64,000 nucleotides of DNA from Pseudarthrobacter sp. AL07 (GCF_029960665.1 NZ_JASBRB010000013.1:27754-91753), one strand, 5' to 3'. Positions 52,548 through 61,588 are shown, numbered from the stretch's first letter. Notes: generated by a model from the letters alone, not told the origin. Translations and numbers: made by a program.

Positions 52548-53303
52548 CTAGTTAGCTGGGGCTGGAGTGTTCCACTCGGCGGAGCGCACCAGGATGGCAC
52601 CCGAATCGGGGCAGAACACAATGTCGTCGTCGGAGGCGGCCTTGATCTCGGCGAGGTCCCCGGGACTCAGCTTCATGCCGGAGGCCTCAGAGGTTCCGTG
52701 GAACAACCGGGCGGCGCCCACGCCCCGCTTTGCCAGCGTCTTTTCGTAGATAGCCAGCATCCCGGCGTCGAGTCCTTCAGCGAACGCGGCGCGCTTGCCG
52801 CGGACAACGGTCGCTTCAGCGGCCACTTCGGCCAGGGCTTCGTCGAGTTCGGCGCGGATGCCGCCGAAGGAGCCCTGGACGTTGTCCACGATGAGCTGCT
52901 GGGCAGCCTGACGCTCGCGCAGCGAATCCAGCCGTTCCAGGACTTCCAGCTCCACGTCTTCAAGGTCGGAGCGGCGCTTGTTGAGGGAGGCGATGTCCTT
53001 CTGCAGGGCCACAAGGTCCTTTGACAGCCCCGTGCCGCTGTTGAGCCGGGCTTCGTCGCGTGCGATGCGGGTGGCAACCTGCTCGACATCGGCCTCGGCG
53101 CGCTTCAGCTCGGCTTCGGCGTCATGCACGGCCATCTTGGCGGAGCCGAGTTCACCGTTGGCGACGGACAGTGCCGATTGGAGGTCCTCGATCCGGGGAT
53201 CGGTTTCCAGGGCACGGCGGCGGTTGGACAGGGACTTGAGTTTTGCGTCCAGCCCTTGCAGTTCGAGCAACTTCAACTGTTCCGCCGGTGCTGCCTTGGC
53301 CAC
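52548..53303 (-). CDS. Zinc-ribbon-family coiled-coil protein lacking most zinc ligands
   Basis: A 251-aa protein with a long coiled coil (about 10-170) and a C-terminal domain matching actinobacterial C4-type zinc-ribbon proteins (CdsZ/DUF164-like). The normal ribbon has two CxxC pairs; here the sequence reads TSEASGMKLSPGDLAEI and DIVFCPDSGAILVRSAEW, with only one cysteine left. It probably does not bind zinc. The family scaffolds RNA/DNA processes or cell division, not settled. GGAGG stands before the ATG. The NIF3-like gene lies upstream on the same strand. Confidence 0.85.
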   Translation of the reverse strand: MAKAAPAEQLKLLELQGLDAKLKSLSNRRRALETDPRIEDLQSALSVANGELGSAKMAVHDAEAELKRAEADVEQVATRIARDEARLNSGTGLSKDLVALQKDIASLNKRRSDLEDVELEVLERLDSLRERQAAQQLIVDNVQGSFGGIRAELDEALAEVAAEATVVRGKRAAFAEGLDAGMLAIYEKTLAKRGVGAARLFHGTSEASGMKLSPGDLAEIKAASDDDIVFCPDSGAILVRSAEWNTPAPAN

Positions 53304-53476
53304 TATTTACCTCCGCTAAATCCAATCCGGCCGAAGCCGGGCACCGTATCGGCGCTTTATAGACTCTAGCGCCTGGCGTGCTCCCCTGCCTCGCTAGGTC
53401 CCCACCGGCTCCCACACCTCGCTGCGCTCGGAGTGGGTCCCTCGCCGGTGTGGTCCCAGCACGGATTCGCCCACGC

Positions 53477-54391
53477 TTAGCCCGAAGTCAGAATGAAGTC
53501 CCACGGATCGCTGTTGGTGGTGCTTACCTGGATATCGACGTCGTGGCCCTGATCGGCAAGCACATTGCCCAGCGCCGACGCCGCAGCGGGCAGCCACAGC
53601 CATTCGCTGGCAAAGTGCGAAACGTCAATCAGGTAGGGCCGGCCGTTCACGGCCGCTTCACGGGCTTCGGACGCCGGATGGTGGCGGAGGTCAGCGGTGA
53701 CATAGACGTCGGCGTTGTTGGCCCGCACCTCGTTGAACAACGAATCCCCCGCGCCCCCGCACACCGCAATGCGCCGCACCAGCCCGTCCTTGTCCCCGGA
53801 CACACGGACTCCGCCGGCCACCGCTGGCAGGATGCCGAACACCCGGGCCGCGAAATCGCCCAGGCTCATCACGTCCGCCAGATCACCCACACGTCCAATG
53901 CCTTCCTCGGGCAGTCCGTTCGCGGCCACCGTCAGCGGGACAACGCCCTCGAGTCCCAGCGCATCGGCCAGGACGTCGGAAACGCCCCCGACGGCGGAAT
54001 CACCGTTGGTATGGACGGTCAGCAGCGCGGTTCCGGACTCGATGAGGCGGTGGATAGCCTGCCCTTTGGCAGTGGTGGCCGCCACGGACGTGACGCCTTT
54101 GAGGAGCAACGGGTGGTGGGTGATCAGGAGCTCGGCACCCCATTCCACGGCTTCCTCGATTACCGTAAGCGTGGGATCAACGGCGAACATCACCCTTGTC
54201 ACGGGCGATGACGGGTGCCCGGCCACCAGCCCCACTTCGTCCCAGTTTTCGGCCAGCGACTCGGGCCAGAGTTCCTCGACCGCCAGCAGCACCTGCGCCA
54301 GCGTGGGAGCAGCCGGACCAGCGCCCGCCCCGGCAAGGGTGCCGTCGTCGAGCTTGTCCGCATCTGTAACGCCGATGTCTGCAGGTTCCAT
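53477..54391 (-). CDS. NIF3 / DUF34 family dinuclear-metal protein
   Basis: A 304-aa NIF3-like (often named GTP cyclohydrolase 1 type 2) protein. Metal ligands appear in LLITHHPLLLKG (His-His), VHTNGDSAVGG (His, Asp) and IDVSHFASEW (His, Glu). Activity is uncertain across the family. I chose the ATG at 54391 (MEPADIGVTDADK); TAAAAC stands about 7 nt upstream, a weak leaderless box. It lies upstream of the zinc-ribbon-like gene, a common actinobacterial pair. Confidence 0.9.
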   Translation of the reverse strand: MEPADIGVTDADKLDDGTLAGAGAGPAAPTLAQVLLAVEELWPESLAENWDEVGLVAGHPSSPVTRVMFAVDPTLTVIEEAVEWGAELLITHHPLLLKGVTSVAATTAKGQAIHRLIESGTALLTVHTNGDSAVGGVSDVLADALGLEGVVPLTVAANGLPEEGIGRVGDLADVMSLGDFAARVFGILPAVAGGVRVSGDKDGLVRRIAVCGGAGDSLFNEVRANNADVYVTADLRHHPASEAREAAVNGRPYLIDVSHFASEWLWLPAAASALGNVLADQGHDVDIQVSTTNSDPWDFILTSG

Positions 54392-54490
54392 AGTCTCAGT
54401 TTTACCCCATGGAGCCATCTGGCTCGCATGTGTCACAGTCTCGTAAGGTGGTCAGGGAATCATCTGGCGCGCTCAACCATTGAAGAGGTC

Positions 54491-55015
54491 ATGAAAACTT
54501 TTGTTCTCGGCGGGGGCTGCTTCTGGTGCCTCGACGCCGTCTACCAAATAACCAAAGGCGTCACGTCGGTGATTTCCGGATACACGGGCGGCCATGACCC
54601 CCAGCCGGACTACTACTCCGTCTGTGGCGGGACCACTGGCCACGCTGAAGTCGTGGCGGTCACTTTCGACGAATCCGTCATCCCGGCTGAGGTCATCCTG
54701 GACATGTTCTTCGCGCTGCACGATCCCACAACGCTCAATCGCCAGGGGTACGACGTGGGCACGCAGTACCGCTCGTCTATGTTCTATGAGACCACCGAAG
54801 AAAAGATCCTGTTCGAGGAGGCGATCGACCGGAACCAGGCTCTCTGGTCCCATCCGATCGTTACGGAGGTCAGCCGGCTCCCCCGCTTCCATGTCGCGGA
54901 GGACTTTCACCAGGACTACTACGCCAAGTATCCCGAGCAGGGATACTGCCAGGTGATCATCAATCCCAAACTCGCCAAGGCCAGGAAATATTACTCTGCG
55001 TGGCTTAATGCTTAG
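54491..55015 (+). CDS. msrA: Peptide methionine sulfoxide reductase MsrA
   Basis: MsrA reduces Met-S-sulfoxide. The 174-aa protein has the active-site GCFWC motif (Cys10, Cys13), GGHDPQPDYYSVCGGTTGHAE, DVGTQYRS and EDFHQDYYAKYPEQGYC with a recycling cysteine. The ATG at 54491 follows GAAGAGG; the longer open frame covers the divergent NIF3 gene and is rejected. It is divergent from that gene across 99 bp. Confidence 0.95.
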   Translation: MKTFVLGGGCFWCLDAVYQITKGVTSVISGYTGGHDPQPDYYSVCGGTTGHAEVVAVTFDESVIPAEVILDMFFALHDPTTLNRQGYDVGTQYRSSMFYETTEEKILFEEAIDRNQALWSHPIVTEVSRLPRFHVAEDFHQDYYAKYPEQGYCQVIINPKLAKARKYYSAWLNA

Positions 55016-55080
55016 CAGCGCCCGCTCAGCCATCGTTAGGCTGACCTCAGCATTCACACTTGAGAGATAGGCATATCTAC

Positions 55081-56016
55081 ATGGCACGGATCTATGACGA
55101 TGTAACGCAGTTGGTCGGCGGCACTCCGCTGGTCCGCCTGAACCGGTTGACCGAGGGACTGGGCGCGACCGTGGCGGTCAAGCTTGAGTTCTACAACCCG
55201 GCCAACAGCGTCAAGGACCGCATCGGAGTGGCCATCGTTGACGCCGCCGAGAAGTCGGGCGCCCTCAAGCCCGGCGGCACCATCGTTGAAGGCACCTCCG
55301 GCAATACCGGCATCGCCCTTGCCATGGTGGGTGCGGCCCGCGGTTACAAGGTCATCCTGACCATGCCTGAGACCATGTCCACCGAACGCCGCGTTATGCT
55401 CCGGGCATTCGGCGCCGAGATTGTCCTGACCCCGGGTTCCGAGGGCATGCGCGGCGCCGTGGAAAAGGCCCAGGAAATCGTGGCCAACACGGAAAACTCC
55501 ATCTGGGCCCAGCAGTTCGCCAACGAGGCCAACCCTGAGATCCACCGCACCACCACTGCCGAGGAAATCTGGTCCGACACCGATGGCAAGGTGGATATCT
55601 TCGTCGCCGGCATCGGCACCGGCGGAACCGTCACCGGCGTCGGCCAGGTCCTGAAGGAGCGCAATCCTGAGGTCCAGATTGTCGCCATCGAACCGAAGGA
55701 CTCCGCCATCCTGAACGGCGGCGCTCCCGGGCCGCACAAGATCCAGGGCATCGGCGCGAACTTCATCCCGGAAATCCTGGACACCAACGTCTACGACGAA
55801 GTCCTGGATGCCACCCTGGAGGACTCCGTCCGGGTCGCCCGTGAACTCGGCGTCAAAGAAGGCATCCTCGGCGGCATCTCCTCCGGCGCCATCGTCTGGG
55901 GCGCCCTGGAACTGGCCAAGCGTCCGGAGAATGCCGGCAAGCTGATCGTCGCGATTGTCTGCGACTTCGGTGAGCGTTACATCTCCACCGTGCTCTATGA
56001 CGACATCCGCGGCTGA
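55081..56016 (+). CDS. cysK: Cysteine synthase A (O-acetylserine sulfhydrylase)
   Basis: CysK makes cysteine from O-acetylserine and sulfide with pyridoxal phosphate. The 311-aa protein has PLP-binding Lys45 in [11 protein letters not shown], the substrate loop [10 protein letters not shown] (71-80), the phosphate-binding loop [12 protein letters not shown], and GGISSGA. It is 39 bp upstream of cysE, forming the usual cysteine synthesis pair. AGAGAT precedes the ATG at moderate distance. Confidence 0.97.
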   Translation: MARIYDDVTQLVGGTPLVRLNRLTEGLGATVAVKLEFYNPANSVKDRIGVAIVDAAEKSGALKPGGTIVEGTSGNTGIALAMVGAARGYKVILTMPETMSTERRVMLRAFGAEIVLTPGSEGMRGAVEKAQEIVANTENSIWAQQFANEANPEIHRTTTAEEIWSDTDGKVDIFVAGIGTGGTVTGVGQVLKERNPEVQIVAIEPKDSAILNGGAPGPHKIQGIGANFIPEILDTNVYDEVLDATLEDSVRVARELGVKEGILGGISSGAIVWGALELAKRPENAGKLIVAIVCDFGERYISTVLYDDIRG

Positions 56017-56055
56017 TCAGCCCGTTGTCGCCCCGTTTCCTGTAGAAAGAACTTT

Positions 56056-56640
56056 GTGGGCTTTTTCGCAAGACTGAAGGAAGACCTCGACGCCGCCCGG
56101 TCACACGACCCGGCGGCTCGAGGCTCTTTTGAGAACTTTTTCGCCTATTCCGGGCTGCATGCCATCTGGATCCACCGGCTGACGCACCATATGTGGCAAA
56201 CTCCGGAATTGAGGTTCCCGGCGCGGCTGGTGTCGCAGCTGGGCCGCTTCCTGACCGGAATCGAGATCCATCCCGGCGCAACGATCGGCCGGCGCTTCTT
56301 CATCGACCACGGTATGGGTGTGGTCATTGGCGAAACCGCCGAAATCGGCGAAGACGTGATGATTTATCATGGCGTCACGCTGGGCGGCCGCTCGCTGGCC
56401 AAGGTCAAGCGCCATCCCACCATCGAGGACCGGGTCACCATCGGCGCCGGAGCCAAGGTCCTGGGCCCCATCACCATAGGCCGGGACAGCGCCGTGGGCG
56501 CCAACGCCGTGGTTGTCAAGGACGCGCCGCCGGAATCGATTGTGACCGGTGTGCCGGCCAAGTGGCGCCACCGTGATGCCCAGCGCGAAACCAAGCCCGC
56601 CGTGGATCCGGCCGAGTACGACATTGAATACCGGATCTGA
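56056..56640 (+). CDS. cysE: Serine O-acetyltransferase
   Basis: CysE (EpsC type) acetylates serine with acetyl-CoA and feeds CysK. The 194-aa left-handed beta-helix has [20 protein letters not shown] with the catalytic Asp-His, [11 protein letters not shown], and hexapeptide repeats through [18 protein letters not shown]. The C-terminal tail ends in YRI, an isoleucine that could dock into the CysK active site as in the cysteine synthase complex. Start GTG at 56056. Convergent with the SDR gene. Confidence 0.95.
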   Translation: MGFFARLKEDLDAARSHDPAARGSFENFFAYSGLHAIWIHRLTHHMWQTPELRFPARLVSQLGRFLTGIEIHPGATIGRRFFIDHGMGVVIGETAEIGEDVMIYHGVTLGGRSLAKVKRHPTIEDRVTIGAGAKVLGPITIGRDSAVGANAVVVKDAPPESIVTGVPAKWRHRDAQRETKPAVDPAEYDIEYRI

Positions 56641-56655
56641 TCCGTCAATGCAGCC

Positions 56656-57489
56656 CTACCGGGCAACACGCTTCAGGACTGCCGTGACCACCGCATCATA
56701 GAGCCGGTCCGGCAGGACGCGCCGCAGGCCCAGAATGGCGGCCGCTCCCTTGCCCACCGGGTACCGGGTGCGGGGACGGGTTGCCGTGGCAGCGTGCAGG
56801 ACAGCCGCCGCAATCACCACCGGCTGCGTGGACGTTTCTGGCCTGTCCGTGGACGCCAGGACATCCGCCATGTGCCGTGCCTGTGCAGCATAGGGCCCCT
56901 CGCCGCTGCTGGACAGCAGCCCGTCAGCGGAAATCCGGCCCCACTCGCTGAGCGTACTTGCGGGTTCGATGATGGCTACCTCGATGCCGTGCGGCTTGAG
57001 TTCGAGCCGCAGCGCATCGCTCATGCCCTCAACGGCGAACTTCGTGGCGTGGTACCAGGCGCCAAGGGGTTCGTAGAATTTTCCGCCGATGGACGAGACG
57101 TTGATGATCCTGCCCCGTCCCGCACTCCGCATGGCCGGCAGAACCAGCTGCGTCATCCTGGCGAGGCCAAAGACGTTCACCTCAAATTGGCGCCGGCCCT
57201 CGGCCAGGTCCACCTGTTCCAGCGCCCCGTAAGACCCGTAGCCGGCGTTGTTGACCAGGACATCAATCCGCCCGCGCTCTTCCAGGACACGGCCGACGGC
57301 GGCACGCATCGAATCATCGTCCGTCACGTCCAGTGCCAGGACCTGGACGCCCAGCGCCTTCAGCGGCTCCATCCTGCCCACCCGGCGGGCGCCGGCATAG
57401 ACAATGAACCCGTGGCTGCTGAGCTTCTTCGCCGTCTCGAAGCCGATACCCGTGGATGCTCCCGTAACTAGTGCGACTGGCTTGGGCAT
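56656..57489 (-). CDS. SDR family oxidoreductase
   Basis: A 277-aa classical SDR: VTGASTGIGFE (8-18), NNAG at about 80-83, catalytic Ser133 in NVSSIGG and Tyr146/Lys150 in YHATK, and a C-terminal RYPVGKGAA segment typical for reductases acting on hydrophobic or steroid-like ketones. The true substrate is unknown. AAGGAG lies before the ATG at 57489. The open frame upstream covers a terminator and is rejected. Confidence 0.9.
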   Translation of the reverse strand: MPKPVALVTGASTGIGFETAKKLSSHGFIVYAGARRVGRMEPLKALGVQVLALDVTDDDSMRAAVGRVLEERGRIDVLVNNAGYGSYGALEQVDLAEGRRQFEVNVFGLARMTQLVLPAMRSAGRGRIINVSSIGGKFYEPLGAWYHATKFAVEGMSDALRLELKPHGIEVAIIEPASTLSEWGRISADGLLSSSGEGPYAAQARHMADVLASTDRPETSTQPVVIAAAVLHAATATRPRTRYPVGKGAAAILGLRRVLPDRLYDAVVTAVLKRVAR

Positions 57490-57535
57490 TCTGACTCCTT
57501 GGATGGAAGGACACCACAACTGCCGGAAACGCCAA

Positions 57536-57574
57536 CGGCCGGCAGCTCCCAGAATATCCGGGAACTGCCGGCCG
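57536..57574 (-). terminator. gnd terminator
   Basis: CGGCCGGCAG-c-TCCC pairs with GGGA-a-CTGCCGGCCG across 57536-57574. It lies 37 bp after the gnd stop. Confidence 0.75.
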
Positions 57575-57610
57575 CAGGGTTTGCAGCCTGATGCAATCAG
57601 AGCGTGGCGA

Positions 57611-59047
57611 CTAGTGCGTGTCCACCGCTTCAATTTCGGACTTGTCCTCGCCCCACAGGGTGTGGAACGTGCCCTCGGAGTCGACACGGCCGTAGGTGTG
57701 CGCGCCGAAGAGGTCACGCTGGCCCTGGATCACTGCGGCCGGCAGGCGCTTGCGGCGCAGGCCGTCGTAGTAGGCCAGTGACGAGGAGAAGACCGGCACG
57801 GGGATGCCGAGCTGGACGGCGGTGGAGACCACACGGCGCCATGCCGGCAGCACATCGGCGATGGCCTTCGTGAACGCCGGGGCGAACAGCAGGTTGGCCG
57901 GCTTGTCTTCTGCGGCGTAGGCCTTGGTGATTTCCTTGAGCAGTTCGGCACGGATGATGCAGCCGCCGCGCCACAGCGAAGCGATCTCGTCCAGCTTGAG
58001 GTCCCAGCCGTATTCCTTGGCTGCTGAGGTCAGCATGTCCAGGCCCTGGGCGTAGGAAACCAGCTTGGACGCGTAGAGCGCCTGGCGGACGTCCTCAACA
58101 AAGGTGTCCGGAACGTCGACGGCGATTTCCTCGCCGGCGAGCAGTTCCTGGGCGATCTTGCGCTGCTCGGTCTGCGATGACAGGGCGCGGGCGAAGACCG
58201 ACTCGGCGATCCCCGACGTCGGGGAGCCCAGCTCCAGCGCGGAGATGACCGTCCAGCGTCCGGTGCCCTTCTGGCCGGCGGCATCCACCACGACGTCCAC
58301 AAACGGCTTGCCGGTGCGGGTGTCAACGTGGCCCAGGACCTCGGCGGAGATTTCGATGAGGAATGAGGCGAGTTCGCCCTTGTTCCATTCTTCGAAGATT
58401 TTTGCCTGGTCGGCGGGCTCGAGGCCGGCGCCGGAGCGGAGGAGATCGAAGGCTTCGCCGATGACCTGCATGTCGGCGTATTCGATGCCATTGTGGACCA
58501 TCTTGACGAAGTGGCCGGCGCCGTCGGTGCCGATCCAGGCGCAGCAGGGCTTGCCGTCCACGTGCGCGGCGATCTTTTCGAGCAGCGGACCGAGGGCGTC
58601 GTAGGACTCCTTGGAACCACCGGGCATGATGGACGGGCCGTTCAGGGCTCCTTCCTCACCGCCGGAGACGCCGATGCCGACGAAGTGCAGGTCCTTCTTC
58701 GCCAGCGCGGCTTCGCGGCGGCGGGTGTCCTCGTAGTGGGAGTTTCCGGCGTCGATGATGATGTCGCCGGCTTCCAGGAGAGGTTCAAGCTGCTCGATGA
58801 CCGAGTCAACCGGCTTGCCGGCCTTGACCATGATCAGGACGCGGCGGGGCTTCTCCAGGGAGTCAACAAGCTCCTGCAACGTTTCGGTGCGGACGAAGTC
58901 GCCGTCCGTGCCGTGCTTTGCGAGCAGCGCGTCAGTCTTTTCGACCGACCTGTTGTGCAGGGCAACGGTGAAGCCGTTGCGGGCCAAGTTGCGGGCCAGG
59001 TTGGCGCCCATCACCGCAAGGCCGGTGACACCGATGTGTGCAGACAT
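57611..59047 (-). CDS. gnd: 6-phosphogluconate dehydrogenase (NADP-dependent, decarboxylating)
   Basis: Gnd makes ribulose 5-phosphate, CO2 and NADPH. The 478-aa protein has [17 protein letters not shown] (NADP motif, about 7-23), [20 protein letters not shown], the catalytic Lys in [15 protein letters not shown] and [10 protein letters not shown]. Length fits the long (GndA) type. GGAG precedes the ATG at 59047. It is divergent from a GntR-family regulator that probably senses gluconate or a phosphorylated intermediate. Confidence 0.96.
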   Translation of the reverse strand: MSAHIGVTGLAVMGANLARNLARNGFTVALHNRSVEKTDALLAKHGTDGDFVRTETLQELVDSLEKPRRVLIMVKAGKPVDSVIEQLEPLLEAGDIIIDAGNSHYEDTRRREAALAKKDLHFVGIGVSGGEEGALNGPSIMPGGSKESYDALGPLLEKIAAHVDGKPCCAWIGTDGAGHFVKMVHNGIEYADMQVIGEAFDLLRSGAGLEPADQAKIFEEWNKGELASFLIEISAEVLGHVDTRTGKPFVDVVVDAAGQKGTGRWTVISALELGSPTSGIAESVFARALSSQTEQRKIAQELLAGEEIAVDVPDTFVEDVRQALYASKLVSYAQGLDMLTSAAKEYGWDLKLDEIASLWRGGCIIRAELLKEITKAYAAEDKPANLLFAPAFTKAIADVLPAWRRVVSTAVQLGIPVPVFSSSLAYYDGLRRKRLPAAVIQGQRDLFGAHTYGRVDSEGTFHTLWGEDKSEIEAVDTH

Positions 59048-59130
59048 CAAAACTCCAATTTCGTTGTGCAATGGATGTGCAGATGGCTCCGCGTTCGCTG
59101 CGAAGCACGCTGTCACGAACCGATGGATCC

Positions 59131-59160
59131 TAATAAAGCATATATATTCAATCGGCTTGA
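59131..59160. promoter_or_regulatory. AT-rich operator/promoter region between gnd and gntR
   Basis: TAATAAAGCATATATATTCAA (59131-59151, written as two parts: TAATAAAGC and ATATATATTCAA) is one of the most AT-rich stretches in the window, followed by TTCAA-tcggc-TTGAG. It is a likely binding region for the divergent GntR-type regulator. Confidence 0.45.
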
Positions 59161-59206
59161 GGGAAGTGGTGCCCACTTTGTGGGACGTGGCCAGTCAATC
59201 CCAGTT

Positions 59207-59212
59207 TAGGCT
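59207..59212 (+). promoter_or_regulatory. -10 box for leaderless gntR-type gene
   Basis: TAGGCT, 7 nt before the ATG at 59220. Confidence 0.5.
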
Positions 59213-59219
59213 TGAGTCC

Positions 59220-59948
59220 ATGTCGACCAGCCTGCACCACCGTGCCATTGAGAACCTTGGCACCCGGATCATCACGGGCGAGCTGCCGACCGGACACATC
59301 ATGCTGGCCGAGCACCTTGAGGAAGAGCTGAAGGTTTCGCGGTCCGTGGTCCGCGAAGCCGTGCGGGTTCTGCAGTCCCTGGGCCTCGTGGAAACCACCA
59401 AGCGGGTAGGCATCCGCGTGCTGCCGCCGAGCCGCTGGAACCCCTTCGACTCCCAGGTCATCCGCTGGCGGCTGTCCAGCGACGCCCGCGGCGCCCAGCT
59501 GCGGTCACTGATCGAACTGCGTTCCGCCGTCGAGCCCGCCGCGGCCGAGCTGGCAGCGAACAATGCCCCGGCGCAGCTGCGGCGGGAACTGGTGGACATC
59601 GCCCACGCGCTGCGCGACGCCGGCCACTCCGGGGACGCGCAGAAGTTCCTGGAGCTGGACATCGCTTTTCATTCGGTCCTGCTTTCCGGCTCGGGCAACG
59701 AAATGTTTGCCAACCTGATGGGGCAGGTGGCAGAGACCCTGACGGGACGCACAGTCCACGGATTGATGCCGGACCACCCCCACGAGGGGGCGCTCCAGTG
59801 GCACGTCGATCTGGCCGAAGCGGTCGCCGCCGGGGACGCCGCCACAGCCCGGGACGCGTCCGAACAGATCATGCGCCGCACCACCTCCCGGCTGTCCGGA
59901 ACCTGGACGGACCAGCCCCGGGTGTTTATCCCGGTCCGCCGGAACTGA
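59220..59948 (+). CDS. GntR family regulator (FadR/FCD subfamily)
   Basis: A 242-aa regulator. The N-terminal winged helix has HRAIENLGTRIITGELPTGH and HLEEELKVSRSVVREAVRVL, with the beta wing GLVETTKRVGIRVLP. The FCD effector domain has the metal-ligand positions IELRSAVEPAAAELA, LDIAFHSVLL and the last His in WHVDLAEAVAAGD. Divergent from gnd, so it probably regulates gluconate/6-phosphogluconate use. ATG at 59220; the longer frame overlapping gnd is rejected. Confidence 0.93.
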   Translation: MSTSLHHRAIENLGTRIITGELPTGHIMLAEHLEEELKVSRSVVREAVRVLQSLGLVETTKRVGIRVLPPSRWNPFDSQVIRWRLSSDARGAQLRSLIELRSAVEPAAAELAANNAPAQLRRELVDIAHALRDAGHSGDAQKFLELDIAFHSVLLSGSGNEMFANLMGQVAETLTGRTVHGLMPDHPHEGALQWHVDLAEAVAAGDAATARDASEQIMRRTTSRLSGTWTDQPRVFIPVRRN

Positions 59949-59990
59949 CCTCACCCGGAACCAGCCAGAGACCGCCATAGTCTTGCATTT

Positions 59991-60062
59991 CGCACGCCGT
60001 TTTCCCGCCTCTAAAGTTTCTGTTCCTCAACAGTCAGAAACCTAGGTGGAGAGCGGCGTGCG
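59991..60062. repeat. Nested inverted repeat (72 bp)
   Basis: Outer arms CGCACGCCG (59991-59999) and CGGCGTGCG (60054-60062), inner arms GTTTCTG (60016-60022) and CAGAAAC (60035-60041). It could be a terminator between gntR and the convergent IclR pseudogene, or a structured RNA. Confidence 0.6.
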
Positions 60063-60097
60063 GCCGTTAAGGCTCGCTCAAAACACCCACGGAAGAG

Positions 60098-60762
60098 TCA
60101 GGAGAGCCCGGAATATGTGGCCTTAAGGGCCGTGACTGACAACCCAAGGCTCGGGCCGTAGGCGCCGCGCGTAGGCACCGATACAGCCAGGCAAACTACT
60201 CCCGTAGTAGATTCCTCGTCCTCGAACGGGTAGCCCTGCTCCCGGATGGTGGTCAGCTGCGCCTTCAACTCGGCTCCGGTGCGGAGGGACTTTGGGGTCA
60301 GGACCGGAAGTTCGGCGTCATCGGAAAACATGGCTTCGACGTCGTGGTCGTGAAGGCGGGCAATCAGGGCCTTGCCCACGGCACTTAGGGACACCGGCAT
60401 CTTGTCGCCGATGTTAGACGTCAGGCGGACCGCCGAATGGCCCTCGTAGCGGGCCAGATAGATGACATTAAGTCCGTCCAGCATGGCGTGCGTACGGTCT
60501 CCCCGGAAAGGGTCGGCGCCTGTTCGCAGAACCGGTAGAACTCCTGCACTTCGTCAAGCCGGCTCAGATATGCCGCGCCGAGTTCCACGAGCTTGCGGTC
60601 CAGCGTGAATTCGGCGCCTTGGCGGCTGATCAGCCTGGCTTCCTCCAACGCCAGCAACAGGTTGGAGGTGGACGACTTGGGGATTCCCAGACCCTCGGAG
60701 GAGCCGGGGGGTGCGGGAATCGGCCATGATTCTCCTTCGATCGGCACCAGGGCGCTTCGCAT
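60098..60762 (-). pseudogene. IclR family regulator, frameshifted and truncated
   Basis: Two overlapping minus-strand frames make one IclR protein. The upstream frame gives the end of the helix-turn-helix (LGIPKSSTSNLLLALEEARL) and ETVRT near 60490. The downstream frame gives MLDGLNVIYLARYEGHSAVR, MPVSLSAVGKALIARL and STTGVVCLAVSVPTRGAYGP. A one-base loss around 60482-60495 joins them (ETVRT/AMLDGL). The N-terminal part of the DNA-binding domain and the last helix (after TALKATYSG) are also missing, so the gene is dead. Confidence 0.8.
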
Positions 60763-60908
60763 AGATGCGTTCGTTCTGGTGAACAGTAACCATCACAGTG
60801 GTTTGGCGGTGTTGCAGGGCGCGGGAAAAGGTTACGTCCGACACGCCAAGAACCACGTTTCGCATGGCATTTGTTTGTTTCAGGAAGTTCACGGTATATT
60901 CATTGCAG

Positions 60909-60952
60909 ACCCTCCACCGCGGCATCCCCCAATAGTCGCGGTGGAGGGTTTT
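60909..60952 (-). terminator. Terminator after the DUF-like gene at 60991
   Basis: ACCCTCCACCGCG (60909-60921) pairs with CGCGGTGGAGGGT (60937-60949), 13 bp. The T-tract is on the plus strand (60949-60952), so as a terminator it would work best leftward-to-rightward; it nonetheless stands 39 bp downstream of the minus-strand gene. Confidence 0.6.
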
Positions 60953-60990
60953 CCAATGCCCAACTGTTCTCTGGGCATCTGCCGCCGGAT

Positions 60991-61281
60991 TCAGGCGACG
61001 TCCACCACGGCCTCCCTCAGCCTCCAGCCCCCACCGAGTCCGTCGCGCTCCAGCACCATGGTGGTCAGCGCGGAATGCGGATTGTGGCCCAGCCGCACCT
61101 GGACCTGCAACACCTCGACATCGACACGGCCCAGCCCCTTGGGCATACGGCGCTGCGCCTCCCACCAGCTCACACGTTCAAACCATCTCACCGCATCGGC
61201 CCCGACGGCCCATTCCCTGCCGTTGCTGACCACCGCCGTCGGGCTGCCGTCCTGGGCCGTCTTCACCACCACGTATTCCAT
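60991..61281 (-). CDS. Small conserved hypothetical protein
   Basis: A 96-aa protein (MEYVVVKTAQDGSPTAVVSN, then REWAVGADAVRWFERVSWWE, then LQVQVRLGHNPHSALTTMVL). It looks like a small beta-rich cytosolic domain with a tryptophan-rich middle. Not assigned to a characterised family. The ATG at 61281 is 7 nt from a TAGTGT box, consistent with the leaderless starts seen elsewhere in the window. Confidence 0.72.
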   Translation of the reverse strand: MEYVVVKTAQDGSPTAVVSNGREWAVGADAVRWFERVSWWEAQRRMPKGLGRVDVEVLQVQVRLGHNPHSALTTMVLERDGLGGGWRLREAVVDVA

Positions 61282-61288
61282 AGCAGGA

Positions 61289-61294
61289 ACACTA
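61289..61294 (-). promoter_or_regulatory. -10 box for leaderless gene at 61281
   Basis: TAGTGT on the minus strand, 7 nt before the ATG. Confidence 0.5.
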
Positions 61295-61463
61295 GGGACA
61301 GCCACCGACAATTAATGCGCCCTGGCTGGTTCGCGGGCAGTCCCGCAACCGGATCGTGCGTGTGCCCGAACCACCCGGGCTCGAGGAGGTGGTGGAGGAA
61401 GCCGGTGCGCTCCGCTGCCCTGCCTGTCTGCGGAGCCCAGTATGGAAGCCGGCGCAGGGCAAC

Positions 61464-61510
61464 AAAAACCCCGCCATTCCCGGCCAATCTGGCCAGGAAC
61501 AACGGGGTTT
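61464..61510 (-). terminator. tRNA-Val terminator
   Basis: AAACCCCG (61466-61473) pairs with CGGGGTTT (61503-61510), with an inner GGCC-aatct-GGCC stem. On the minus strand it is followed by TTTTT. It lies just after tRNA-Val. Confidence 0.8.
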
Positions 61511-61512
61511 GA

Positions 61513-61588
61513 TGGTGGGTCCTACCGGGATCGAACCGATGACATCCACGGTGTAAACGTGGCGCTCTACCAGCTGAGCTAAAGACCC
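61513..61588 (-). tRNA. tRNA-Val (TAC)
   Basis: 76 nt including an encoded CCA (61513-61515). Acceptor GGGTCTT/AGGACCC, D-arm GCTC...GAGC, anticodon stem CCACG/CGTGG with loop TTTACAC (anticodon TAC), T-arm TCGG-TTCGATC-CCGG. Confidence 0.95.

Noticed and set aside
61356..61556. 66-aa plus-strand frame before tRNA-Val
   Set aside because: It runs through the terminator and the antisense strand of tRNA-Val and has no ribosome-binding site.
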